Shown one piece after another: positions 52,091 through 62,065 of a DNA stretch of 64,000 nucleotides. Made by a program: the position numbers and the translations under genes. Position 1 is the first letter of the stretch; each line of letters starts with the position of its first letter. The stretch spans positions 186,001 to 250,000 of the forward strand of contig JAZGGI010000024.1 in NCBI GenBank assembly GCA_036480375.1. The letters are read 5' to 3'. The stretch is from Candidatus Zixiibacteriota bacterium. GTDB lineage: Bacteria; Zixibacteria; MSB-5A5; GN15; JAAZOE01. The notes under the pieces are model-generated. The model saw only the letters and a program-made list of their open reading frames with translations, was not told the origin of the DNA and did no database searches.

Positions 52091-55009
52091 ATGAAGCCTG
52101 CCGCCGTTACATTGATAAAGATCATACTCTTAGGATTTCTTATAACCGGCATCGCGGTCGCCGAAGTTACCATACCTGAATCAGTTAATAATCGGTTACA
52201 ATCTACCCCTCCGACTTCAGAAATAGAATTAATACTCAGTTTTGAAAATGATCTGGTTACGCCCGATTATTATGGCGCCAAATCAGGAAAAAAGAGCGTT
52301 CGCGTTGATAGATACCGCCAGGTTGTCAATCGGCTGAATCAAAATATTAATTCCTTGAAAAACGCCCTCAAACCACAATTGCAGCTTATGCTGACTGAAG
52401 GAAAAATTTCAGAATATGAATTTTTTACAGTATCCAAATCCTTATTAATCAGGACAACAAATGAGCATGTTGATGAATTAATAAATTTGCCGGGTGTCAG
52501 GCTGATTAATCTGAATTCAGAAATCCCACTCGTCGCTCCGGTCGCTCAAAAATCGCCGTCATATATGGCGACATCGTCTCTGGCGAATTCGGCCCTGGCC
52601 GATATAAACGTTCCGTATTTATGGTCTCGGGGTCTGACCGGTAAAGGCAGCTTAATCTGTTCATTTGATACCGGGGTTGACGGCGACCACCCGGCCCTGA
52701 CTGATAAATGGCGCGGAAATTACACCCAATCGGCATCTGCCGCATGGTTCGCGCCGCGTGGCGACTCCCTGCCGTATGATAATCTTGGTCACGGCTCTCA
52801 CAGTATGGGCATTATGCTCGGCTCCACTGGTACCGATACTATCGGCGTAGCTCCCGACGCCCAATGGATATCTGCCGCCGTTATCGATCAGGGAGCCAAT
52901 CTCAGCGCCACGATTGCCGATATCCTAAACGCTTTTGATTGGGTAATAAATCCGGACGGCGATATGAATACAATGGATGATGTCCCGGATGTCTTGAATA
53001 ATAGCTGGGGCGTGCCTCAGAACATTTACAGTGACTGCAACAACACTTTCTGGACAGCAATTGAAAATATTGAAGCTGCCGGAATCGTTGCAATTTTCGC
53101 CGCCGGAAACGAAGGTCCTGACCCCCAATCTTTAAGAAATCCTGCTGATTTAGCCGGCTCGCCATTGAATTCTCTGGCAGTCGGTTCCGTCAATCAAAAT
53201 ACAAATATTATCGCCGATTTTTCCAGTCGGGGACCGTCTTCTTGTGGCGGAGCCATCAAGCCCGATATTGTCGCCCCGGGCGTAAGCATCTATTCTTCGT
53301 TTAAGGATGGTACCTATCGCTTAATGTCGGGCACCTCAATGTCGGCTCCTTTCATTAGCGGCCTCGTGGCCCTGATGCGCCAGTATAATCCGGAAGCCAC
53401 CGTCACCGAAATCAAAGCGGCTTTATTGTCCGCCACAACCGATCTGGGAGTATCAGGCGCCGATAATGTTTACGGTCATGGATATATTGACGCCTCAAAA
53501 ATATTTGATTTTCTGCCGGTACCAAACGTCCCTCACTTTACGGTTGGAAGCTACTCCATTTCCTCTGGCGGAGACGCCTACGCCGATCCCGGAGAAAACG
53601 CCGGAATTTCACTAACCATAAACGAACCAACCGGCAAAGCCGATTCGGTAGACGTCTGGATGATATCGCAATCTGAACATATTACCATCCTGCCCGATAC
53701 AATCCGGTTTTATTTCGCTCAAGGCTCTAACTACGCCACCAATTATACTCTCTTCTCCGCTTCAATTTCAGCCAATGCCGTCTCCGGTGAACGGGTATCT
53801 ATGAAAATATTTATGAACATACCGGGAATTCCTCAAGTCGATACCGCCGCAATATCAATCTTGATTGGTCGTGATATACCGGGTCAGGTTATTGAGATTA
53901 ATTCCGAAAGCATTCAATTTTCTGTTTCCGATTTTGGTCAGTTTGGCTTTGGTTTAGGTTCAATCTATCAGGCCGGCGGTCATGGATTTAAGTTCAACAA
54001 CAGCCCGAACCTGCTTTATGAAGCCGGTTTAATTATCGGCCGTAATCCTCAATTGATTTCAGACGGCATCCGCGACGAAAACGGCAAATTCAAGAGAAGT
54101 GATTTCCTGCCGGGAAACGAATTCTCAACCTACCAAAATGAGTTTGGTTTCGATGCCGTTGAAAGCAATTTTCATGACGGCGCTTCATTTCCGCCGATTC
54201 CGATTGAAGTAAAACAAACCGCTTGGACGACAAATCATAATTACTCGATTCTTGTCTTTGATATTTACAATCCGTCTCCGGAACGGCTTGATAATCTTTC
54301 AGCCGGATTCTTTTGTGATTTTGATATGGATCGATTCAACGACGCCCTTGGTTACGATAGCATGACCAGTATTGTATATCAGTACAACCCCAGCACCCAA
54401 ATTTATGTGGGATTAGTCGGACTCAGCATGGGCGAATTTGTTATCACAGCGGGCCAAAATGAAACCGATGCCAAATCGGGTTTCACGCCGGAACAAAAAT
54501 ACGAATTATTGACTTCAAATGCGCCCATTCCCGTTAATGAATCAAACGGCGACTGGCACTTTTCTATATCGCAAAATTCAGGCACTATTGACGCCTTTGC
54601 AGCCTCAACCTTCGCCGTTGCCATTATTGCCGGAAACTCTCTGCAGGAACTGCGTGAAGCCGCCCTGATCGCACAGAGCGATTATGGTCTGGTTTTGGAC
54701 GCGAAAGAGGAGGTAGCGTTATTGCCGCACGCTCTGGAACTATCCCAAAATTACCCCAATCCGTTTAATCCGGAAACTGCAATTCAATTCGTTCTGAAAT
54801 CCACTCAGCATGCGACGCTTGACGTATATAATATAATCGGTCAGAACGTGCGAAATTTGTATGACGAAATCGCGCTCGCCGGGGAACATAATGTCATTTG
54901 GGACGGTAAAGATAATAACGGTCAACGAGTCGCGTCAGGCGTTTACTTTTATCGCCTGACTACCGCCGTTGGAGATTCCGAAACCAAAAAGATGATTTTG
55001 ATGAAATAG
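52091..55009 (+). CDS. Secreted subtilisin-like serine peptidase (S8) with FlgD-type sorting domain
   Basis: 972 residues from the ATG at 52091 (AAGGAGG 8 bp upstream; the frame is open from 51878). A signal peptide (LIKIILLGFLITGIAVA) and an I9-like propeptide (about 30-140) precede the S8 domain. Its triad is Asp193 (FDTGVDGDHP), His234 (GHGSHSMG) and Ser416 (SGTSMSAPF). Beta-sandwich domains follow (about 480-880), then the Por/FlgD module (NYPNPFNPE, VIWDGKDNNG, KMILMK). It is a typical broad endopeptidase exported to the surface or medium, and is paired with the M6 peptidase 69 bp downstream. Confidence 0.93.
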   Translation: MKPAAVTLIKIILLGFLITGIAVAEVTIPESVNNRLQSTPPTSEIELILSFENDLVTPDYYGAKSGKKSVRVDRYRQVVNRLNQNINSLKNALKPQLQLMLTEGKISEYEFFTVSKSLLIRTTNEHVDELINLPGVRLINLNSEIPLVAPVAQKSPSYMATSSLANSALADINVPYLWSRGLTGKGSLICSFDTGVDGDHPALTDKWRGNYTQSASAAWFAPRGDSLPYDNLGHGSHSMGIMLGSTGTDTIGVAPDAQWISAAVIDQGANLSATIADILNAFDWVINPDGDMNTMDDVPDVLNNSWGVPQNIYSDCNNTFWTAIENIEAAGIVAIFAAGNEGPDPQSLRNPADLAGSPLNSLAVGSVNQNTNIIADFSSRGPSSCGGAIKPDIVAPGVSIYSSFKDGTYRLMSGTSMSAPFISGLVALMRQYNPEATVTEIKAALLSATTDLGVSGADNVYGHGYIDASKIFDFLPVPNVPHFTVGSYSISSGGDAYADPGENAGISLTINEPTGKADSVDVWMISQSEHITILPDTIRFYFAQGSNYATNYTLFSASISANAVSGERVSMKIFMNIPGIPQVDTAAISILIGRDIPGQVIEINSESIQFSVSDFGQFGFGLGSIYQAGGHGFKFNNSPNLLYEAGLIIGRNPQLISDGIRDENGKFKRSDFLPGNEFSTYQNEFGFDAVESNFHDGASFPPIPIEVKQTAWTTNHNYSILVFDIYNPSPERLDNLSAGFFCDFDMDRFNDALGYDSMTSIVYQYNPSTQIYVGLVGLSMGEFVITAGQNETDAKSGFTPEQKYELLTSNAPIPVNESNGDWHFSISQNSGTIDAFAASTFAVAIIAGNSLQELREAALIAQSDYGLVLDAKEEVALLPHALELSQNYPNPFNPETAIQFVLKSTQHATLDVYNIIGQNVRNLYDEIALAGEHNVIWDGKDNNGQRVASGVYFYRLTTAVGDSETKKMILMK

Positions 55010-55078
55010 GCTTGATAAATAAATTAGATATTTTATGTTTAGCTTTGGTTGAAATTCATGAAAGGATTTGGTGATATA

Positions 55079-57754
55079 ATGAACCGGTCTGGACTTACAA
55101 AAATAGCTGGAATACTATTGACGATTATCATTCTGCACGGAGTCTCTCTTGCGGCGGCTCCCTCAGAAGAAGTAATATTTCGCCTCAAGGAATCGGGTCA
55201 GCTTGATTCATATCTGGATCGACTACGCCAATTGCGCGAAGCGGGAGCTGACACGCCGGGCAAACCTCTGTTGGAGCAAAGATTGGCCGCTAACAGCCAG
55301 GCCGTCTATACCTATCACGTCGTAGTTCTCCTGATTGATTTTTCCGATATGCCCTACACTGTTGGCAACGCCGATCCCACACCGGAAGAATTCGATTCCC
55401 TGCTTTTCTCCGATAATCGCAAAAATCCAACCGGATCCATGAAGGAGTTTTATTATGAAAATTCCTACGGGAATTATGTCATCGAGGGCGATGTGTTCGG
55501 TTGGTATTCGGCTCCGTATGGACACGACTTGTTCACCGACCCGTTTAACGCCCCGACATTGGTCGCCATGGCAGTTAACGCCGCCGATAATGATGTGGAC
55601 TTCAGCAAATACGATAATGACAACGACGGATATGTCGACGGTGTTATCGTCGTCCATGCCGGAACGGGGGCCGAGGAATCAGGCGATCCGACCGATATCC
55701 ACTCCCATAGCTTTAATATCGGTCAGTCAATCCTCGTTGACGGCGTCAGAGTATACAGATATACTATTCAACCGGAAGAATCATATATAACGAGTTCTAT
55801 AATCCAGATTGGTGTTTTTTGCCATGAGTGGGGTCATATCCTGGGCCTTCCTGATTTATACGACACCGATGCCGACGCCGAAAACGAGGGTGTCGGTCGC
55901 TGGTCTATCATGGGTTCCGGCAACTATAACAACCAGTCCAAATCACCGGCTCACTTATGTGCTTGGTCAAAATACCAATTAGGATGGCTCGAACCGATTC
56001 GGGTGACGGTAAATGAATTAAACGTTGATATCCCGGCAATCGAATTTAATCCGGTCGCATATTTACTTTCCAGAAACGGAGGCGGGTCCTCGGAATACTT
56101 CCTGATTGAAAATCGTCAAAAGCTCGGCTTTGATATCGGACTTATGGGTGATGGCATCATAATTTATCATGTCGATGAATCACGCACAAATAATCGTAAT
56201 GATTGGCATCCCTTAATTTTTATTGAGCAGGCCGACGGCAAATATGATCTTCAATACGGCCGAAATCGAGGCGATGCCAACGATCCTTGGCCCTATCTGG
56301 ATAAATACGATTTTCACGATAAAACCGAACCCAGTTCCAAATACTATAGCGGAATCTCCTCGCAAGTTGCCTTATGGAACATTTCCGAATCTGACTCGGT
56401 TATGTCCGCCGACATTGATGTTACCTTTTCACGACCCTTGTTAACGGTTATGTCGGTAATGTATTCAGACCTCGCCTACGGAAATCAAAACGATGTCATT
56501 GAAGCCGGGGAGACCATTCAGCTTTTACTTGCCCTGCAAAATGACTGGGGCGACGCTGAAAACGTTGTCGCCACTTTAAATATAGACGATCCCTTGATAA
56601 CAATAGAAGAGGGTACCGCCGAATACGGTTTGATCGCCACCGGAACGAGTGCGGTCAGCGCATTTCCTTTTGAATTTACCGTCCCATCCGAATATGCGTC
56701 ACGAATTGACTCATTCTATTTTGACGTCAGCGCCAACGGGGGGTCATATACTATTTCATTCGCAGACGAAACAAATGTCGGCAAACCGCAGATTTTAATC
56801 GTTGATGCCGATGACCAAAACCCGGACAGCCTTGAAAAGGTCATTACTCAACCCCTTTACAACAATCGCAAACCGGTCCGGATTTGGGACCGCACCGATC
56901 AGGGATTACCTTTACCGGCCACGACTTCTAATTACCCTATCATGATTTGGCAGACCGGCGATTATCGAGACGATTTGTTGACGACTGAAGATATTGCCAC
57001 TATGAAAGTTTATATGTCGAATGGCGGTAATCTCTTCCTCACTGGCGAAGGATTGGCTAAGCAATTATCGACACAGGATCCTGATTTTCTCAATAATTAT
57101 CTGCGGGCAGAATATGTCGATATGCAGTACGGACTAATCCCCGCTCTCAATCCGACGGATGGACCTATCTCATCTGGGTTAAAATGGATGTTTTTGAATT
57201 TCCAATTGGCCTTCGACCATATTACTCCGACCGCCGAAGGCGTTGCAGAATGGGAATACGTCACGACTCCGGGAGAATACGGCGGGGTTTCATATAGCGG
57301 CGATAATTACAAATCTGTGTTTTTTGCCTTTAAGATGGAGGGTATTCGAAATACGGACCCTCAATTTACTCCCTCATGGGAGATAGTGGATCGCATAATG
57401 GAATTTTTTGGCGCAATTCCTACCGATGTGGAAAACCCGGGAGAGATGGCCGTTAACCTGCCCCAGCGATTCAAACTCTACCAAAACTATCCCAATCCCT
57501 TCAACCCCGTTACGACGATCAACTATCTCATTACCGGTTCTGGAGCGCGGCTCGATCATACCAGCATTGATATTTTCAATATTCTGGGTCAACACATTTT
57601 GACGCTGGTGAACCGCTACGAAATACCGGGAGAATATCAGGTTACCTGGGATGGTCACGGCAAGAACGGCTTGCCAGTGGCGTCCGGGATTTACTATTAT
57701 CGATTAACGCGCGGCGCCCATAGTGAAATGAAAAAAATGGTATTTTTGAAGTAG
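55079..57754 (+). CDS. Secreted M6-family (immune inhibitor A-like) metallopeptidase with ThuA-like module and FlgD-type domain
   Basis: 891 residues. I prefer the ATG at 55079 because it yields a clean signal peptide (LTKIAGILLTIIILHGVSLAA); upstream in-frame alternatives are a TTG at 55049 and an ATG at 55058. The catalytic domain carries the zinc motif HEWGH (His249 onward) with GLPDLYDTD, and GRWSIMGSGNYN. After a CARDB-like sandwich (NQNDVIEAGETIQL) comes the alpha/beta ThuA-like module (IWQTGDYR, GGNLFLTGEGLA, NNYLRAEY) shared with the protein at 3103-5247. The end is the FlgD/Por module (NYPNPFNPV, GIYYYRL, MVFLK). M6 enzymes degrade extracellular proteins. Confidence 0.92.
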   Translation: MNRSGLTKIAGILLTIIILHGVSLAAAPSEEVIFRLKESGQLDSYLDRLRQLREAGADTPGKPLLEQRLAANSQAVYTYHVVVLLIDFSDMPYTVGNADPTPEEFDSLLFSDNRKNPTGSMKEFYYENSYGNYVIEGDVFGWYSAPYGHDLFTDPFNAPTLVAMAVNAADNDVDFSKYDNDNDGYVDGVIVVHAGTGAEESGDPTDIHSHSFNIGQSILVDGVRVYRYTIQPEESYITSSIIQIGVFCHEWGHILGLPDLYDTDADAENEGVGRWSIMGSGNYNNQSKSPAHLCAWSKYQLGWLEPIRVTVNELNVDIPAIEFNPVAYLLSRNGGGSSEYFLIENRQKLGFDIGLMGDGIIIYHVDESRTNNRNDWHPLIFIEQADGKYDLQYGRNRGDANDPWPYLDKYDFHDKTEPSSKYYSGISSQVALWNISESDSVMSADIDVTFSRPLLTVMSVMYSDLAYGNQNDVIEAGETIQLLLALQNDWGDAENVVATLNIDDPLITIEEGTAEYGLIATGTSAVSAFPFEFTVPSEYASRIDSFYFDVSANGGSYTISFADETNVGKPQILIVDADDQNPDSLEKVITQPLYNNRKPVRIWDRTDQGLPLPATTSNYPIMIWQTGDYRDDLLTTEDIATMKVYMSNGGNLFLTGEGLAKQLSTQDPDFLNNYLRAEYVDMQYGLIPALNPTDGPISSGLKWMFLNFQLAFDHITPTAEGVAEWEYVTTPGEYGGVSYSGDNYKSVFFAFKMEGIRNTDPQFTPSWEIVDRIMEFFGAIPTDVENPGEMAVNLPQRFKLYQNYPNPFNPVTTINYLITGSGARLDHTSIDIFNILGQHILTLVNRYEIPGEYQVTWDGHGKNGLPVASGIYYYRLTRGAHSEMKKMVFLK

Positions 57755-57780
57755 AAGTGGTTCCAGCTTCATCTTCTTTA

Positions 57781-57813
57781 TAAAGGCCGGTGTTCACTGG
57801 CCTTTATTTTTAT
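57781..57813 (+). terminator. Terminator after the M6 peptidase gene
   Basis: TAAAGGCC (57781-57788) pairs with GGCCTTTA (57799-57806), followed by TTTTTATTT. It lies 27 bp past the stop at 57754. Confidence 0.85.
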
Positions 57814-57873
57814 TTGGATTTATTTCGAAATTGTTCGATTTACCTTTATTTTCCTCCCATCCGATTATCGGTG

Positions 57874-57902
57874 TTGACACTCGAACAAAAACGGCGTACT
57901 AT
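57874..57902 (+). promoter_or_regulatory. Strong sigma-70-type promoter of the ecfT-purQ operon
   Basis: Perfect TTGACA (57874-57879), a 17-bp spacer, and TACTAT (57897-57902), 20 bp before the ecfT start codon. It follows a terminator, so it is the natural promoter for the long downstream run. Confidence 0.8.
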
Positions 57903-57922
57903 TGACTGTTCTGGAGTGTTCT

Positions 57923-58735
57923 ATGCTGAGTACGGATAAACTCATTATTGGTCAATACCAACCCGGTCAGGGATTTACCTATCGACTTGATCCGCGAACC
58001 AAAATATTGATAATCTTTATGGTCATGATCTGGGTTTTGGCGATTACTAATCTTGTATTTTATCTTTGCCTGATTGCGACACTCTTTACCTGGCTGCTTT
58101 CATGCCGCCTGGGAATCACTCGAATCTTAAACAATCTGAAACCAATCATCTGGTTTGTGACCTTTACGATTCTTATTCATTTTGTGTTTTCGGGGAAAAA
58201 TGATCCGGTCAAAATATTCCAAATCGGTGAATTTAGCGTAAGTGCGACGGCTTTGAAACTGGCCGCAATTTATTCGGCGCGCATAGTCATTTTTGTTCTG
58301 GCTACTTTTGTGATTTCCCTGACAACCAGCCCATTAGCGATCTCTGAAGGAATCGTATCTTTAATAAAGCCGCTGAGATGGCTGAAAGTACCGGTTTATG
58401 ATCTGGGTATGATTTTATTTATCGCTCTGCGCTTTATTCCGGTTTTGACCGGCGAATTTGAAATGATCCGAAAAGCTCAATATATACGAGGAATAAGTTT
58501 GTCGGGTAATTTGTTTTCCCGAATTAAAAAATCTATCGCGCTAATCCTTCCGGTTTTTTTCGGCGCTATGCGGCGAGCCGATGAGCTTTCGGTCGCTATT
58601 GAAACGCGCGGCTATAAGAGCGGCCAACCGCGCAGTTCGCTCCGGCCTCTGCGGTTTTCAATGGTCGATATTTCTACCCTCAGCTTGTTGGTTATGATCG
58701 CAATTGGTTATATTGCTGCGCGGAATTTGTTATAA
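57923..58735 (+). CDS. ecfT: Energy-coupling factor transporter transmembrane protein (EcfT)
   Basis: 270 residues from the ATG at 57923 (TGGAG 6 bp upstream; the frame is open from 57902). Family features: YRLDPRTKILIIFMVMIWV at the N-terminus, several membrane helices, and the cytosolic coupling region IRKAQYIRGISL and IETRGYKSG, with Ala/Arg-Gly motifs that contact the ATPase subunits. EcfT couples ATP hydrolysis to vitamin or metal uptake through exchangeable S components. No EcfA or S-component gene is adjacent, so those must lie elsewhere. Its stop overlaps the truA start by 1 bp (TAATG). Confidence 0.92.
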   Translation: MLSTDKLIIGQYQPGQGFTYRLDPRTKILIIFMVMIWVLAITNLVFYLCLIATLFTWLLSCRLGITRILNNLKPIIWFVTFTILIHFVFSGKNDPVKIFQIGEFSVSATALKLAAIYSARIVIFVLATFVISLTTSPLAISEGIVSLIKPLRWLKVPVYDLGMILFIALRFIPVLTGEFEMIRKAQYIRGISLSGNLFSRIKKSIALILPVFFGAMRRADELSVAIETRGYKSGQPRSSLRPLRFSMVDISTLSLLVMIAIGYIAARNLL

Positions 58736-59466
58736 TGAGCAGAAATATAAAACTGAAAATTGAATATAACGGTTCCGATTATTCCGGCTGGCAATACCAG
58801 CCGAAACAAAAAACGGTGCAGGGCGAGATTGAGAGAGCGATCAAGAAAGTAATTTCAAAAAAAGCCACTCTGTACGTTGCCGGTCGCACCGATGCCGGAG
58901 TTCACGCCCGAGGGCAAGTAGCCAATTTTAGGACAGAATCAAAATTAACTCCATCTAAATTACGAGATGCCTTGAATTTTTACCTGCCGAATGATATATT
59001 GATTGTTTCGGCGCATGAAGTTCCGATTGATTTTCATGCCCGATATGATGCGATTTACAGGCATTATTGCTATAATATTGCTGGCGAGCGCTCGGCCTTT
59101 GACAATGATAGAACCTGGCTGGTGCGCGCGTCTTTGAACAGAGCGGCTCTTGAAAGGGCGGCCGATTATATAATTGGAGATCATGATTTCGCTTCGTTTT
59201 GCGTATCAAGTTCTTTGAAAGAAAATAATCATTGCCTGATCTATCACTCGCGATGGATAAGCAATAAGAAATGTTTGAGTTATGAGATAACTGCCGACAG
59301 GTTTTTGCATACGATGATCAGGTCGTTAGTCGGTTTAATGATAGAATTCGCGCGCGGCGCGATTACATTTAAACGCTTTAAGGAAATATTTCACGGCGGC
59401 GACCATTCCGCCCTGCCCCGGATAGCCCCGGCGCTGGGCCTTTGTCTGGTTGAAGTCGAATATTAA
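58735..59466 (+). CDS. truA: tRNA pseudouridine(38-40) synthase
   Basis: 243 residues, normal for TruA. Conserved elements: IEYNGSDYSGWQYQP at the N-terminus, the catalytic GRTDAGVHA with Asp53, VPIDFHARYDAIYRHYCY, and LHTMIRSLVGLMIEFARG near the end. It isomerises uridines 38-40 in the anticodon arm of tRNAs. Translationally coupled to ecfT by the TAATG overlap, an association also common in Gram-positive genomes. Confidence 0.95.
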   Translation: MSRNIKLKIEYNGSDYSGWQYQPKQKTVQGEIERAIKKVISKKATLYVAGRTDAGVHARGQVANFRTESKLTPSKLRDALNFYLPNDILIVSAHEVPIDFHARYDAIYRHYCYNIAGERSAFDNDRTWLVRASLNRAALERAADYIIGDHDFASFCVSSSLKENNHCLIYHSRWISNKKCLSYEITADRFLHTMIRSLVGLMIEFARGAITFKRFKEIFHGGDHSALPRIAPALGLCLVEVEY

Positions 59467-59483
59467 AATATGGGGAGATAAAA

Positions 59484-60131
59484 ATGAAGTTTTTTATCGA
59501 CACGGCCAATCTCGATGAAATAAAACAGGCGGCCGATATGGGGATTTTGGATGGCGTTACTACGAATCCATCTTTGTTGGCCAAAGAAAAGGGCTCCTAC
59601 AAAGAGATCCTGACGAAAATATGCAAAATCGTTCCGGGATCGGTATCGGCCGAAGTGGTGGCGATTGATGCCGAGGGCATGATCAGGGAAGGCAAAGAAC
59701 TGGCCCGAATAGCGGACAATATAACCATCAAAATCCCGACCATTCTGGAAGGTCTCAAGGCGATTAAATCTCTCGCCGCCGAAGGCATCATGACCAACGC
59801 GACGCTCGTTTTTAATCCTATGCAGGCTTTGATGGTCGCCAAAGCGGGAGCGACTTATGCCTCGCCGTTTATCGGTCGCATCGACGACATGTCTCATGAC
59901 GGCATGCGATTAATCGAAAAAATCATCGTCATATATGAAAATTACGGCTATGAAACGCAGGTTTTATCGGCTTCGATTCGAACCACGCAGCACGTCATCC
60001 AGTCAGCCTTAATGGGCGCCCATGTATGTACAATGCCGTTTAAGGTTATCACTCAGTTGATCAAGCACCCGCTGACCGATATCGGACTCAAAAAATTCCT
60101 CGAAGATTGGGAAAAGGTGAATAAGGGCTAA
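59484..60131 (+). CDS. fsa: Fructose-6-phosphate aldolase/transaldolase-like protein (TalC/Fsa type)
   Basis: 215 residues, the size of small transaldolases. GGGAGA precedes the ATG. Signatures: MKFFIDTANLDEIKQAADMG, GVTTNPSLLAKE, the Schiff-base lysine Lys83 in NITIKIP, TNATLVFNPMQALMVAKAGA and ASPFIGRIDD. It would either cleave fructose-6-phosphate or act as transaldolase in the pentose phosphate pathway; members of this group in bacteria are often true transaldolases. The call between the two activities is open. Confidence 0.9.
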   Translation: MKFFIDTANLDEIKQAADMGILDGVTTNPSLLAKEKGSYKEILTKICKIVPGSVSAEVVAIDAEGMIREGKELARIADNITIKIPTILEGLKAIKSLAAEGIMTNATLVFNPMQALMVAKAGATYASPFIGRIDDMSHDGMRLIEKIIVIYENYGYETQVLSASIRTTQHVIQSALMGAHVCTMPFKVITQLIKHPLTDIGLKKFLEDWEKVNKG

Positions 60132-60133
60132 TA

Positions 60134-61426
60134 ATGATAGAACGATATACTCTCCCGGAAATGGGAAGCGTCTGGATGGAGCAAAACAAATTTGAAAGCT
60201 GGCTGAAAGTCGAAATCGCCGCCAGCCGCGCCCTGGCCGATTTGGGCATAATCCCTAAAAAGGCCTTCCGGGTTATCGAAAAGAAAGCCGCCTTTAGCCT
60301 CAAGCGGATCGAAAAAATCGAAGCCAGAGTCGATCATGATGTGATTGCCTTTTTGACTTCCGTCGCGGAGAAGGTCGGGCCCGAAGCCAAATTTATTCAT
60401 TACGGCATGACCTCTTCGGATGTTCTTGATACGGCTACAGCTTTATGCTTGAAACAGGCGTCCGAGCTTATTGATAAAAAAATAATTCGCGCTCTCTCGG
60501 CTATACGCTCTTTGGCCAAACGGCATAAACTAACACCGATAATCGGGCGCACTCACGGCGTATTCGCCGAACCGACTAGCCTGGGATTGAAATTCGCCAT
60601 GTGGTACACTGAGCTTAAGCGGGGACAAAAGAGATTCAAAATGGCTGCCAATGAAGTCGCCGTTGGCAAAATTTCCGGAGCTGTCGGCAATTTCGCCAAC
60701 CTCGACCCGATTGTAGAAAAAAAGGTCTGTCGCGAACTTAAACTCACACCAGCGGAAGTCTCTACCCAGGTCGTTCAGCGTGACCGTTATGCCGCCTATT
60801 TAAATACCATCGCGTTAATCGGGTCGTCTCTGGAAAAATTCGCGACCGAAATCAGGAACCTTCAGCGCAGTGAAATCGGAGAGCTACAGGAGGGATTTGC
60901 CAAAGGTCAAAAAGGTTCTTCGGCCATGCCTCATAAAAAAAATCCGATCACAGCCGAGCGCATCGCAGGCTTATCCCGAGTCTTGCGCGGCAATGCATTG
61001 GCCGGGATGGAAAACATTGCCCTCTGGCATGAACGCGATATTACTCACAGCTCGGTGGAACGAGTTATTATCCCCGATAGCTGTATCTTAATCGATTATA
61101 TGCTGGAAAAATTTATCGGTGTCCTGAAAAATCTGATCGTCAATAAAAAACGCATGAAAGAAAATATTTTTATGACCGGCGGCCTCGTCTTTTCGCAACG
61201 ACTTCTGCTTAAACTTGCCGGTCCGGTAGGCAGTCGAGAAAAGGCTTATCGAATTGTACAAATCAATGCAATGGAAGCTCACCAGGGCAAAGAAACATTT
61301 ATTAACCTTGTCAAGTCCGACCCGCGCGTAACGGCTCATTTATCGCCCGAGGAAATTGACGAGTGTTTCGGTTTGGATTATTATTTGCGAAACGTTTCCA
61401 AAATATTCAAAAGGGTATTTGGATGA
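60134..61426 (+). CDS. purB: Adenylosuccinate lyase
   Basis: 430 residues. The fumarase/aspartase-superfamily signature GSSAMPHKKNP lies at about residues 262-272, with TSSDVLDTA and IGRTHGVFAEPTSLG as the other active-site regions. It starts with the short purB-type N-terminus (MIERYTLPEMGSVWMEQNKFESWL). It cleaves SAICAR and adenylosuccinate in purine synthesis. It begins 2 bp after fsa and overlaps psd by 4 bp (ATGA). purS and purQ follow in the same operon. Confidence 0.96.
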   Translation: MIERYTLPEMGSVWMEQNKFESWLKVEIAASRALADLGIIPKKAFRVIEKKAAFSLKRIEKIEARVDHDVIAFLTSVAEKVGPEAKFIHYGMTSSDVLDTATALCLKQASELIDKKIIRALSAIRSLAKRHKLTPIIGRTHGVFAEPTSLGLKFAMWYTELKRGQKRFKMAANEVAVGKISGAVGNFANLDPIVEKKVCRELKLTPAEVSTQVVQRDRYAAYLNTIALIGSSLEKFATEIRNLQRSEIGELQEGFAKGQKGSSAMPHKKNPITAERIAGLSRVLRGNALAGMENIALWHERDITHSSVERVIIPDSCILIDYMLEKFIGVLKNLIVNKKRMKENIFMTGGLVFSQRLLLKLAGPVGSREKAYRIVQINAMEAHQGKETFINLVKSDPRVTAHLSPEEIDECFGLDYYLRNVSKIFKRVFG

Positions 61427-62064
61427 CTATTGCCAGAGACGGATTGCCTATTATTTTTGGAACCTTGGTACCGGGAATTATAATTCTCGCTCTGTATTCA
61501 TCATATCCGCATTGGTGGTTTATGCTTATCGGAATTGTTGTATCAATCTTCGGCTTATTCTGCGTTGCCTTCTTTCGCAATCCGAAACGCAAAATTCCGG
61601 ATGATAGTTCATCAATTGTTTCTCCTGCCGATGGAAAGGTGATTAAAATTCTTGAAGTTGATGATGAATATGTAGGCACGGCCTACAGAGTCGATATTTT
61701 TCTATCCATCTTTGACGTTCATCTGAATCGCATTCCTTTCAAAGGCCGCGTTGATTTTGTAAATTACCGGCCGGGAAAATTTATCTCGGCCTTCAAAGAT
61801 AAAGCCTCGGAAGATAACGAGCGAACCGATATCGGGATAGAAAGCAATCGCGGTAAATTCCGGGTGGCGCAGATTGCCGGCCTTATCGCGCGTCGAATCG
61901 TTTGCCGCCTTAAGAAAAACGATGCCGTCAATATCGGTCAGCTCTTTGGCATGATAAGATTTGGTTCCCGAACCGAAATTACCTTTCCGAAAACATTTTC
62001 GCCCGTTGTAAAAGTAGGCCAACATGTCAAAGGCGGAGAAACTATTGTCGGGAGAATCGCCTGA
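61423..62064 (+). CDS. psd: Phosphatidylserine decarboxylase (PSD-A type)
   Basis: 213 residues from the ATG at 61423 overlapping the purB stop; the open frame before it is purB shadow. The small PSD-A layout is clear: two N-terminal hydrophobic segments, FFRNPKRKIP, VSPADGKVI, VDIFLSIFDVHLNRIPF, and a C-terminal FGSRTEI at about 180-186, where cleavage between Gly and Ser makes the pyruvoyl prosthetic group. It decarboxylates phosphatidylserine to phosphatidylethanolamine at the inner membrane. The product of the next gene (PssA) makes its substrate. Confidence 0.94.
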   Translation: MTIARDGLPIIFGTLVPGIIILALYSSYPHWWFMLIGIVVSIFGLFCVAFFRNPKRKIPDDSSSIVSPADGKVIKILEVDDEYVGTAYRVDIFLSIFDVHLNRIPFKGRVDFVNYRPGKFISAFKDKASEDNERTDIGIESNRGKFRVAQIAGLIARRIVCRLKKNDAVNIGQLFGMIRFGSRTEITFPKTFSPVVKVGQHVKGGETIVGRIA

Positions 62065-62065
62065 T

